Position numbers and translations under genes: made by a program
Part shown: piece after piece, positions 1 to 7,301 of the stretch
Numbering within the stretch: the stretch's first letter is position 1
How the letters are laid out: the number at the start of each line of letters is the position of its first letter
Assembly (NCBI GenBank): GCA_030432755.1
Contig: JAUILZ010000005.1
Coordinates: 62,001 to 126,000, forward strand
Source of the DNA: Gammaproteobacteria bacterium
GTDB taxonomy: Bacteria; Pseudomonadota; Gammaproteobacteria; Arenicellales; Poriferihabitantaceae
Direction: 5' to 3'
Length of the DNA: 64,000 bases
The notes under the pieces: model-generated
Database searches by the model: none
What the model saw: only the letters and a program-made list of their open reading frames with translations
What the model was told of the DNA's origin: nothing

Positions 1-1061
1 AGGCCGATGGCCACGGCGAGGTAGTAGAAATCACCTCCGGAGTCGAGCCATCCCCAGGCGTAGAACACCGCCAGGGAATACACCACGAGGCCGATGAGGA
101 TGCCGTTGCGCGGGCCGATGCGGCGTCCCAGCCAGCCGAAGAACAGGGCAGCCGGGAACGACACGAACTGGGTCAGGAGGAGCGCGGTAATAAGTGCATC
201 CTGGGGCAGTTCGAGTATCCGGTTGGCGAAGAACACCGCCATCTTGATGATCGAGCCCACGCCGTCGATGTAGAGCCAGTAGCCCGCGAGGAACAGGAAC
301 ACCACGCGCATTCGGCGAATATGCGCAAAAGTCTCGCGCAGTTGCGCGAGGCCCTCTCGCACCGCGCGCATGCCCCCTGCGCGATCCGGCGTCGGCGTTT
401 CGCAAACGACGAACAGCAGCGGCAACGTGAACAGCGCCCACCAGACGCCGACACTGATGAAGGACCACTTGAGCGCGCTGGCGGCATCGGCGAGACCGAA
501 CCAGGCCGGCTGGGTCACCATGAGCACGTTCACCAGGAACAGCAACCCGCCGCCGATATAGCCAAGCGCATACCCGAAGCCGGAGACGAGGTCGTACTCA
601 TTCTCGCGCGCGACGTCCACCAGCATGGAATCGTAAAAGATGTTCGCGCCCGCGAAGCCCGCCTGGGCGAGGATGTAGATCATCAGCCCCTGGACCCACA
701 TGTCGCCGTGCACCCAGGCGAGGGACGCGCTCATCGCCACGCCGAGCATGGCGAAGGTGGCGAGGAAACGCTTGCGTGCGCCGCCGCGGTCGGCGATGGC
801 GCCCAGCACCGGCGCGGCAACGGCAAGGGCGACACCGGAGACGGCGAGCGCGATGTTGAACCAGAACTGGGCGTCCTCGGCGGACAGCCCGGCGCTGAGC
901 GCGGCGTAGAACACGGGGAAGAACCCCGCCATCACCGTGGTGGCGAAGGCGGAATTTCCCCAGTCGTAGAGCGCCCAGGCGACCACCTGGCGATCCCGCA
1001 GCACGCCGCGCAGCCCGCGAGGCCCGCCTCCCGTCGGACCCCCCGGGGCCGTATCCGTCAC
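1..1061 (-). CDS. MFS transporter, UMF1/Atg22-like family (C-terminus cut by window edge)
   Basis: Reading the minus strand from a GTG at 1061 gives about 353 codons without a stop before the window ends. The N-terminal part carries the UMF1-type signature WALYDWGNSAFATT followed by hydrophobic segments and a loop with ADRGGARKRF, the usual MFS motif A position between helices 2 and 3. Later stretches (for example FLFLAGYWLYIDGVGSII) are further membrane helices. The family are inner-membrane permeases of mostly unknown substrate. The GTG overlaps the TGA of the upstream DUF4149 gene (GTGA, 1058-1061), so the two are probably translationally coupled. No ATG fits this start; the GTG choice rests on the overlap and on the short hydrophilic leader before the first helix. 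Confidence 0.82.
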   Translation of the reverse strand, partial: MTDTAPGGPTGGGPRGLRGVLRDRQVVAWALYDWGNSAFATTVMAGFFPVFYAALSAGLSAEDAQFWFNIALAVSGVALAVAAPVLGAIADRGGARKRFLATFAMLGVAMSASLAWVHGDMWVQGLMIYILAQAGFAGANIFYDSMLVDVARENEYDLVSGFGYALGYIGGGLLFLVNVLMVTQPAWFGLADAASALKWSFISVGVWWALFTLPLLFVVCETPTPDRAGGMRAVREGLAQLRETFAHIRRMRVVFLFLAGYWLYIDGVGSIIKMAVFFANRILELPQDALITALLLTQFVSFPAALFFGWLGRRIGPRNGILIGLVVYSLAVFYAWGWLDSGGDFYYLAVAIG

Positions 1062-1465
1062 GCGATGATGATGATGACCAGCATCACCATCTGCGCCACG
1101 TTAATGATCACGCTACGCCGGTGCAACGCGCGGAAGCGCGCCTTGTCCTGGGGATTGTCCGTTTCGTGCCAGCGGTCACGCGCCTCGTTGATGGCGGGGA
1201 TGAGGAGCTGTCGCGCGTAGACGAAACCCGCCAGCACCAGTGTCATCAGAGCCGCGCCCTTGGGGGAATGGAAGATACAGACCCCCAGCGCCAGCACGGA
1301 CAGGACGATGCCCCAGAGGTAGTAGGGTGGAAACAGCGCTCGCAGGTAGCGCCCGGCATCCGACGGCCCCAGCGCGCGAAAGGCGGTCGGCGTGACCACC
1401 GCGGCGAAGAACACCATGGAGCCGAGCAGGAAGGTGACGATGACGTCTATGATGAGGGAATACAC
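1058..1465 (-). CDS. DUF4149-like small membrane protein
   Basis: A 135-residue protein from GTG 1465, beginning VYSLIIDVIVTFLLGSMVFFA, with four hydrophobic segments (roughly 2-22, 45-65, 68-88, 115-134) and a charged loop before the last helix. Topology and the AAVVTPTAFRAL region resemble the DUF4149/TMEM205-like family, whose function is not known. The frame stays open upstream to 1624, but that extension is translated from a palindromic repeat (1601-1620), so I place the start at the GTG just before the first membrane helix. It overlaps the following MFS gene by 4 bases. Confidence 0.7.
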   Translation of the reverse strand: MYSLIIDVIVTFLLGSMVFFAAVVTPTAFRALGPSDAGRYLRALFPPYYLWGIVLSVLALGVCIFHSPKGAALMTLVLAGFVYARQLLIPAINEARDRWHETDNPQDKARFRALHRRSVIINVAQMVMLVIIIIA

Positions 1466-1594
1466 GGGCGTCTCGTGGATTGTCGTTGGTTTGGCGCGAT
1501 TGTAGGCCAAATCCTGTGGCGGGAAAGTGACGGGTCCATGACGGTTTCGGGCTGCGATCACCGAATCCTTCACTAGCCTGCCTCGGTCGTTCTT

Positions 1595-1675
1595 TACGAA
1601 ACGCCAGCGAAGGCTGGCGTCCATGGAGCAGTATTGCAGATTGCCAGATGGATCCCAGCTTTCGCTGGGATTTCA
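1595..1675 (+). repeat. Two-hairpin intergenic repeat, copy A
   Basis: Two perfect 8-bp-stem hairpins lie 31 bases apart: ACGCCAGC-GAAG-GCTGGCGT at 1601-1620 and ATCCCAGC-TTTC-GCTGGGAT at 1652-1671. The same pair recurs at 1741-1833 and, inverted, at 53100-53195. This is the pattern of a REP/MITE-like dispersed element. Together with copy B it fills the roughly 380-base gap between 1465 and 1847, in which I see no gene. Confidence 0.85.
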
Positions 1676-1740
1676 ATAATATAAGTATCCTGGCCCAACT
1701 TGACAGTTCGACACGACACCGCCAGCAATGGGTTACCCTC

Positions 1741-1833
1741 ACCGTAACGCCAGCGTAGGCTGGCGTCCATGTGGCGATTCTGCAAGCTGTCAGATGGATA
1801 CCGACCCCAACCCTCGCTGGGATTTCGGGAAGA
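1741..1833 (+). repeat. Two-hairpin intergenic repeat, copy B (second hairpin degraded)
   Basis: The first hairpin is intact (ACGCCAGC-GTAG-GCTGGCGT, 1747-1766) and is followed, as in copy A, by CCATG and a CAGATGGAT stretch. The second hairpin keeps its right arm (TCGCTGGGATTTC) but the left arm is changed, so it would fold poorly. It lies in direct orientation about 146 bases from copy A. Confidence 0.8.
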
Positions 1834-1846
1834 CGAGGCCCGCGAC

Positions 1847-2764
1847 CTAGCCCTCCGCCATGTCCAGCAGCGTCCGGCTGGTTTCCTCGAGACGCTTTTC
1901 CAGCGCGCGCTGCTGGTCCGGCGCAAGACTCAGGAGCACCTCGTTGACGATACGCGCGGTATTGCGCTGGTTCCACGCATAACGCTCCGGATCGGCGCGC
2001 CTCGACAGCTCTCGATACCCGGCCAGGTGGGCTTCGACCTGTTCCGTGAATCCCGCTTCCGCGCGCCGCGAGAGCAGGTCGAGGAATTTCGCTTCCCACT
2101 GGCGCCTAAGGCGGCCACGTTCTCCCGGCTGCCAGCGATAGCGGCTCAATCCGCGCGCGATGATCCGCTCCTGGCCATCATCCAGGGTGACGCCGAATCG
2201 CTTCACGTTGCGCACGATACGGCGCAGGCGCCCGTCTTCACCCTCCGCGGCGCGCTCCTCGCGCCATTCGCGGTAGCGTTCCTCGCGGCGGGCGAAGGCC
2301 TCGCCGATCTGGTCCACCTGGGCATCGCTCAGGCCACGCAGGAATGCACCGGCATTGGCGAGAGGAGAGCGTTCGTAGACCTCGTCGGAGTAAGTGCGCA
2401 CCCGTTCGAGTTTGGCGACCAGCGCATCCTCGTCGAAGCGGCCGCTGGCCACGCGTTCACGCAGGCCGGCCACGAATGCGGCGTAGCGCGGCAGTTCCCG
2501 CGTCCGGTGCCAGGAGACGAATTCCTCCACCGCCTGTTCCACCACCGCTTGCTGGCCGGGGTCGAATTCCGCGTACGACAGGATGCGTTCGTTGAGGGTG
2601 TTGTCGAAGCGGCTGTAGAGGACGCGCAAGCCAATGGATCCGATACTGCAACCGGTGAGACAGAACACCAGGAGAAGCATCATCCAGGGGCACGCCCGGT
2701 GGCGCGTCAGCCTCCTTGCCTGGCCCCATGCCGGGGCCCCCGTTGGCACCAGAATTCCATTCAT
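1847..2764 (-). CDS. DUF6279-like lipoprotein
   Basis: A 305-residue frame whose residues 28-40 form a short lipoprotein signal (MMLLLVFCLTGCS) with lipobox LTGC, so the mature protein starts at the Cys and is probably lipid-anchored. The rest is highly charged and helical, rich in Arg/Glu (for example REERYREWREERAAEGEDGRL), with RFDNTLNERILSYAEFD close behind the lipobox. This matches the DUF6279 lipoproteins of gammaproteobacteria, of unknown function. The start may be ATG 2764 or, more likely given the signal peptide, ATG 2683. It is divergent from the decarboxylase gene at 2846, with 81 bases between. Confidence 0.72.
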   Translation of the reverse strand: MNGILVPTGAPAWGQARRLTRHRACPWMMLLLVFCLTGCSIGSIGLRVLYSRFDNTLNERILSYAEFDPGQQAVVEQAVEEFVSWHRTRELPRYAAFVAGLRERVASGRFDEDALVAKLERVRTYSDEVYERSPLANAGAFLRGLSDAQVDQIGEAFARREERYREWREERAAEGEDGRLRRIVRNVKRFGVTLDDGQERIIARGLSRYRWQPGERGRLRRQWEAKFLDLLSRRAEAGFTEQVEAHLAGYRELSRRADPERYAWNQRNTARIVNEVLLSLAPDQQRALEKRLEETSRTLLDMAEG

Positions 2765-2845
2765 TTCAGGACTTTCCGCGAAGACGTTATTGGCCGCGAT
2801 GGGGTATCATACCGCGCCCCGTTCAACCGCCTTTTTCGACCTCCC

Positions 2846-3973
2846 ATGCTCGACTCTACAAATGCCCTCATGATCTGGCAGGCGATGACCGCCAACGGAA
2901 TCGACAAGGTTTGCTACCTGCCCTGCAACAAGCTCAACGCGCTGATGAGCAACGCGCCGGAATCCGTGGGCATCTGGAATATCACCAAGGAATCGGTCGG
3001 CCTTGGGCTGTGCTTCGGCCGCAGCCTCGCGGGGAAGCGCAGCGCGATGTGCATTCAGAACACCGGTCTCGGCAACCTGATCACCGAACTCTACACCATG
3101 CAGAAGCTGTACCGGGAGGCATTACCGATTTTCGTCTCCTGGCGCGGCTATTACCAGGAGCCCATCGAGGCCCAGATCATCCTCGGCGGCAAGATCGAGG
3201 ACATCCTGAAATCCATCGACGTGGAATACCGGGTCTGCAAGACCCGCGACGATATCGCCGATCTCGGGACGGACCTCGGCGCCGTGTTCGACCAGGGCAA
3301 GGTCAAGGTCTACCTGATGTCACCCGAGCTGTGGGAAACCAACAGCCCGGACTATCACGTCTTCGGCGAGCCCTGCATCAGCCCGGTGTCGGTGGAGGCC
3401 CCGGCCTACAAGGGCAAGCCCACGCGCACCCGGATCGAGGCCATCGCCGAGCTGATGGAGTGCGTCGGCGATGACGACATCGTCATCTCCCAGATCGGCT
3501 TCCCCTCCAAGGAGGTCTACAACACGCGCGACCGCGCCGAGAACTTCTACATGCTCGGCGCCCTCGGCGCCGCCACGGAAGTCGGTATCGGCCTCGCGCT
3601 GGAGAAACCCCATCGCCACGTCTACGTGGTGGACGGTGACGGCTCGTTTTTCTTCAACCCCAACCAGCTCGTGGATCTCGCCACCTTCCATCCGCCCAAT
3701 CTCTCCGTGGTCTGCCTGGACAACGGCAGCTGGGGCTCCACCGGCAACCAGCCCACGCTGAGCTCCCAGGGGATGAATCTCACCGGCATGGTGCGCGCCA
3801 TGGGGCTCGAGTCCACCGGGATGACGGGCGATGCGGACGAGTTCAAGGGCATGGTTCGTGATGGCCTGACGTTCATCCACTACATGATCCGCGCCGGCAA
3901 CGACAAGATAGGCGGCGAGATCCCGCTCAAGGCGCTGGAGATCAAGCAGCGGTTCATGCAGGCGATCGCCTGA
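2846..3973 (+). CDS. comDE: Sulfopyruvate decarboxylase-like enzyme, alpha and beta parts fused (ThDP-dependent)
   Basis: A 375-residue protein. The N-terminal half has the ThDP-activating glutamate region (ITKESVGLGLCFGRSLAGK) and the QNTGLGN stretch of the ComD alpha chain. The C-terminal half has the ThDP/metal motif, VDGDGSFFFNPNQL ending in LDNGSWGSTG, of the ComE beta chain. In archaea these are two subunits; fused forms occur in bacteria and turn sulfopyruvate into sulfoacetaldehyde. Phosphonopyruvate decarboxylase is a close relative and cannot be excluded. ATG 2846 is chosen because the frame upstream is antisense to the lipoprotein gene. No other sulfonate or phosphonate gene lies beside it. 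Confidence 0.75.
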   Translation: MLDSTNALMIWQAMTANGIDKVCYLPCNKLNALMSNAPESVGIWNITKESVGLGLCFGRSLAGKRSAMCIQNTGLGNLITELYTMQKLYREALPIFVSWRGYYQEPIEAQIILGGKIEDILKSIDVEYRVCKTRDDIADLGTDLGAVFDQGKVKVYLMSPELWETNSPDYHVFGEPCISPVSVEAPAYKGKPTRTRIEAIAELMECVGDDDIVISQIGFPSKEVYNTRDRAENFYMLGALGAATEVGIGLALEKPHRHVYVVDGDGSFFFNPNQLVDLATFHPPNLSVVCLDNGSWGSTGNQPTLSSQGMNLTGMVRAMGLESTGMTGDADEFKGMVRDGLTFIHYMIRAGNDKIGGEIPLKALEIKQRFMQAIA

Positions 3974-4031
3974 GATGACATACCGCGCCGGGACCGGCGT
4001 CCCGGGCTAACAGCGTCCCGGGTTGACAGCA

Positions 4032-4676
4032 ATGGCATCGACGCGTAACACCATCGGCCTGCTCGTGTTGCTGGCCGCCTATGGCCTGCTCTATCCCGGG
4101 CTCACCGAGCCGCTGCTCGGCCTCACCGGGGTCGTCGACAAGGCGGACATGGCGCGCATCGGCAAGGACATCATCGTCGAGAGCCCGGAAACGCCGGAGC
4201 TGCTCGACAACCTCGCGGAGATCCTGCTCGCCAACATGGACATCCACGGCACCGTGGAGGCCTACCAGCGGACCCGCAGCATCCTCGGCACCATCCGCGA
4301 ATTGCACGACAACGGCTACCTGCTGGTGGCCTTCCTGGTCGGCCTGTTCAGCGTCATTATCCCGGTGGTCAAGGGGCTGATGCTGTTCGTCAGTTACTTC
4401 CCGGTTTCGCCGCGGCTGTCCGCGGGCCTGCGCCAGGCCTGCAACGTGGTGAGCAAGTGGTCCATGGCGGATGTCTTCGTCGTGGGCGTATTCGTCTCCT
4501 TTCTCGCCGCCAACGCCATCCAGAAGGAGGCCGGGCTGCTCTCTTTCCAGGCTGAGCTGGGCGTCGGCTTCTACTGCTTTCTCGGATACTGCCTCCTGTC
4601 CATCCTCGCCTCGCAACTGCTCGCGCCGTCGAGACTGCCTGTCGCAGTGAGCGCCGCCGACACCCCGGCGGCGTAG
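4032..4676 (+). CDS. PqiA-domain (paraquat-inducible protein A family) membrane protein
   Basis: About 214 residues from ATG 4032 (an in-frame TTG at 4023 would add three). The N-terminal hydrophobic segment (TIGLLVLLAAYGLLYPGL) is followed by a periplasmic-looking loop of about 80 residues, then three more helices. The sequence SKWSMADVFVVGVFVSFLAANA is the recognisable PqiA-domain signature (cf. KWSMLDVFVV). PqiA-domain proteins are inner-membrane partners of MCE-type lipid transport systems, but no MCE gene is nearby and the classical zinc-ribbon cysteines are absent, so this is a minimal one-domain member of unknown role. Confidence 0.75.
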   Translation: MASTRNTIGLLVLLAAYGLLYPGLTEPLLGLTGVVDKADMARIGKDIIVESPETPELLDNLAEILLANMDIHGTVEAYQRTRSILGTIRELHDNGYLLVAFLVGLFSVIIPVVKGLMLFVSYFPVSPRLSAGLRQACNVVSKWSMADVFVVGVFVSFLAANAIQKEAGLLSFQAELGVGFYCFLGYCLLSILASQLLAPSRLPVAVSAADTPAA

Positions 4677-4800
4677 AACGGGCGCGAGATACCCCGTTCC
4701 GCGCGCGGATACGCCATGCTAGGCTAGCGGTATCGACGGCCCCGGTCACGGCAGACGCCCGTCCCCCGGTAGGTCGTCCTTACACACGGAGTCAAGTGCA

Positions 4801-5358
4801 ATGATCAAGCCTCGCTTCGCCCTTGCTATATTCCTTGGAGCTTTCTGCTTCATGCACACAGCCGCCAACGCCGCCTGTCCCGCGCTCCTCGATCACGAGA
4901 TGAGGCGCCTCCACAGCGGCGAGTCGGTGGACCTCTGCGCCACCTTCGGCGGCAAGCCGCTGCTGATCGTGAACACCGCGAGCCATTGCGGTTTCACGCC
5001 GCAGTTCGAATCACTGGAAGCGATACACCAGCGCTACCGTGGCCAGGGCATCGGCTTTCTCGGCGTTGCCTCGGATTCCTTCAACCAGGAAGCGGCCACC
5101 GAGGCCGAGGCCGCCGATGTCTGCTTCATCAACTACGGCGTGAGCTTCACCATGGCGGCGCCAGTGCCGGTCACCGGCGCCGACGCCCATCCCCTGTTCC
5201 GCGAACTGGCGGCGCAAAGCCGTCCGCCGAAATGGAATTTCAACAAGTACGTGGTGGATCGGGAGGGCCGCGTCGCGGGCGTGTTCGGCTCGTCCACACG
5301 CCCCGACGATCCCGCGATCACCGGACTGCTGGAAGAACTCTCCCGCGACGGCGGCTGA
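4801..5358 (+). CDS. Glutathione peroxidase family protein, exported
   Basis: A 185-residue protein with a signal peptide of about 24 residues (hydrophobic core FALAIFLGAFCF, cleavage likely after AANA). The GPx core follows: NTASHCGFTPQ with the peroxidatic Cys at residue 63, a second Cys at 108 in DVCFINYGV as in thioredoxin-dependent bacterial members, and KWNFNKYVVDREG with the conserved Trp/Asn. It would reduce hydrogen or lipid peroxides. Export to the periplasm is unusual, since most bacterial GPx are cytoplasmic. It reads convergently with the YaeH-type gene downstream. Confidence 0.88.
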   Translation: MIKPRFALAIFLGAFCFMHTAANAACPALLDHEMRRLHSGESVDLCATFGGKPLLIVNTASHCGFTPQFESLEAIHQRYRGQGIGFLGVASDSFNQEAATEAEAADVCFINYGVSFTMAAPVPVTGADAHPLFRELAAQSRPPKWNFNKYVVDREGRVAGVFGSSTRPDDPAITGLLEELSRDGG

Positions 5359-5384
5359 CTTGCCCCGGGCCAGGCCCGGCGCGC

Positions 5385-5771
5385 TCAGGAAACTTCCTTG
5401 ATCAGCGTACGAATGTAGGCGAGGCGATGGGCGGCCTCCTCTTCCAGCCGTCGGAGCTCCTCCTCGATGATCTCCAGCTTCCTGTCCCGGCTGTGCTTCG
5501 CCGCGACGATACTGTCCAGTTCCGCCATCAGCCGGGTCACCACGGGCGAGACCTCGTGCACCACCTCGGGCACCTGCGATCCGCGCTCGGCACGCTGGTA
5601 GCGTTCGCTGCGGCCGAAACGGAGCTTCTTGCTTTCCGATAACAACTCGCCCTCCTGCCGCCGGTAAACGATGCGCAGGACATCGACGTTGTTGACAGTC
5701 TGCAATGAGTAGCGATCGATCTCTTCCGGGTCGGTCACTCCAACGGATGCGAGCGTGGGGTACTTGGACAT
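5385..5771 (-). CDS. YaeH/UPF0325 (DUF3461) family protein
   Basis: A 128-residue protein with SVGVTDPEEIDRYSLQTVNNVDVLRI near the N-terminus. This closely follows the E. coli YaeH pattern (LGITNPEEIDRYSL..ANNDILKI), and the HEVSP..RLMAELDSI region and C-terminal helical heptad-like segment also match. The function is unknown. It is downstream of, and co-directional with, the aminotransferase gene, 22 bases away. Confidence 0.85.
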   Translation of the reverse strand: MSKYPTLASVGVTDPEEIDRYSLQTVNNVDVLRIVYRRQEGELLSESKKLRFGRSERYQRAERGSQVPEVVHEVSPVVTRLMAELDSIVAAKHSRDRKLEIIEEELRRLEEEAAHRLAYIRTLIKEVS

Positions 5772-5793
5772 GTTGTCTCCGGTCAGGTTGAAT

Positions 5794-7056
5794 TCAGGCA
5801 GGCGCGAGGTTGTCGAGCGCTGCCGCGAGTCCGGCGATCACCGGATCGATATCCTCGAGTTCACAGGTGCCGACGGAAATGCGGAACCAGTTGCCGTGGG
5901 AATGTGCGCCGAACCAGGAGAACGGCAGTACGCCGATGCGCGCTGCGTCCATCAGGTAGCGTTGCACGTCGTCCTCGCTGGCGAGGGCCTTGCTGTCGGC
6001 GGTGGTCCGTCCACGGATATCGATTTTTACGCTGAGGTAGATCGCCGCTTCGGGGGCGATGGCGTCCACCGGGTAGCCGCGTTCGCGGAGACCCATGAAA
6101 CCCTCGTGAAACGCGTCCAGGCGAGCTTCGAGGGCGCCACGAAACTTCTCCAGGTAGGCATCCACCTCCTCGTCCATGAAAAGAAACTTTCCCACCGCCG
6201 CCTGGTCGGGGCGTGGCGCCCAGGCGCCGACATGGGCGATCACGGAGACCATCTTGTCGAGGAGATGCGCGGCTCCTGTGGACCAGCCCACCCGTATGCC
6301 GGTGCCGGCGAAGGCCTTGGACATGCCATCGACGAATACCGCGTAGTCGCGGATTTCAGGACAGATCGCCAATGGATGGGCAAACTCGGCGTCGCCGAAT
6401 GTCAGCATCCAGTACACCTGGTCAAAAAGGACGTACAGCGGCTTCAGGTGATCGCTGCGGCGACTGTTGACATCCACCACCAGTTCGCAGATCTCCTCCA
6501 GGCGCTCGCGCGTGAGCATCGTCCCGGTGGGATTGAGCGGCGAGCAGAGCGCCAGCAGCACCGCGTCCTCTAGCACTGGCGCGAGCATTTCCGCGGTGGG
6601 CATGAAGTGATCACCCGGATCCGTCTCCACGGTGTGGATGCGCGCGCCGTTCATCGCCGCGTAATGCTCGTTGTTCCACGAGGGCACCGGGAACACCACC
6701 TTGTCGCCGGGATCGACGATGGCGCGATAGGCGGCGTAGATCACCGGGCGCGATCCGCTGGCGATGATGACGTCCTTCGCGCCGTAATCGAGGCCGCAGG
6801 TGCGATTCAGGAGATGGGCGACCCCGGAGCGGATCTCCGCCAGCCCCAGCGCGCCGGGATAGTTGGTCTGGTGCTCCCGATAGGCGGCGATGGTGGCCTC
6901 GGTCAACGCGTCGGGCACCGGGAAGATCGCCGGATCGAAGTCTCCAACGGTGAGGTTGTAGAGCGTTTCCCCGGCCGCCTTGCGTGCGTTGATCTCGGCG
7001 GCAAACGTGAGAATCGGGGACGTCTGGATCTGGTCGGCGAGGCGCGACAGTTTCAT
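5794..7056 (-). CDS. Class I/II pyridoxal-phosphate aminotransferase
   Basis: A 420-residue fold-type I aminotransferase. SPLNPTG (172-178), the cofactor Asp in LFDQVYW (Asp212) and the Schiff-base lysine in GMSKAFAGTGIRVGW (Lys247) are all in the usual order, and the C-terminal Arg region is NWFRISVG. The layout is that of aspartate/aromatic aminotransferases, but the substrate cannot be read from sequence. The first residues (MKLSRLADQIQTSPI) match the normal start of the family, supporting ATG 7056. The 245-base gap upstream is shared with the divergent cyclase gene and contains an AT-rich patch around 7088-7130. Confidence 0.85.
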   Translation of the reverse strand: MKLSRLADQIQTSPILTFAAEINARKAAGETLYNLTVGDFDPAIFPVPDALTEATIAAYREHQTNYPGALGLAEIRSGVAHLLNRTCGLDYGAKDVIIASGSRPVIYAAYRAIVDPGDKVVFPVPSWNNEHYAAMNGARIHTVETDPGDHFMPTAEMLAPVLEDAVLLALCSPLNPTGTMLTRERLEEICELVVDVNSRRSDHLKPLYVLFDQVYWMLTFGDAEFAHPLAICPEIRDYAVFVDGMSKAFAGTGIRVGWSTGAAHLLDKMVSVIAHVGAWAPRPDQAAVGKFLFMDEEVDAYLEKFRGALEARLDAFHEGFMGLRERGYPVDAIAPEAAIYLSVKIDIRGRTTADSKALASEDDVQRYLMDAARIGVLPFSWFGAHSHGNWFRISVGTCELEDIDPVIAGLAAALDNLAPA

Positions 7057-7301
7057 GAAGAGACTCCCGCGACACGGGATCCTGGTTGCGTTGAACTGTC
7101 AAAGTTTATATTCTTTACGTGAAAAACAGAAACCGGACGTGGCGCCGCGCAATGCAGACCACGCGGAAAACGAAATGAAAATTCCTGGAAGGGGGCAATA
7201 TCCATGTCAAGGAACGCGCGCTCCGCGCGCCGGTGGCATCCTGTTCCCGCGCATCTGATTCCCCTTCCGGCGCCGCGACTCCGCCACGCCGAGGGCGCGC
7301 C

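Noticed and set aside
321-1220. Long plus-strand frame at the window start
   Set aside because: Its protein is His/Arg/Glu-rich noise antisense to the MFS and DUF4149 genes.
1769-2845. Upstream extension of the sulfopyruvate decarboxylase-like frame
   Set aside because: The open frame runs antisense through the lipoprotein gene; the translated extension has no family similarity, while ATG 2846 starts right at the conserved domain.
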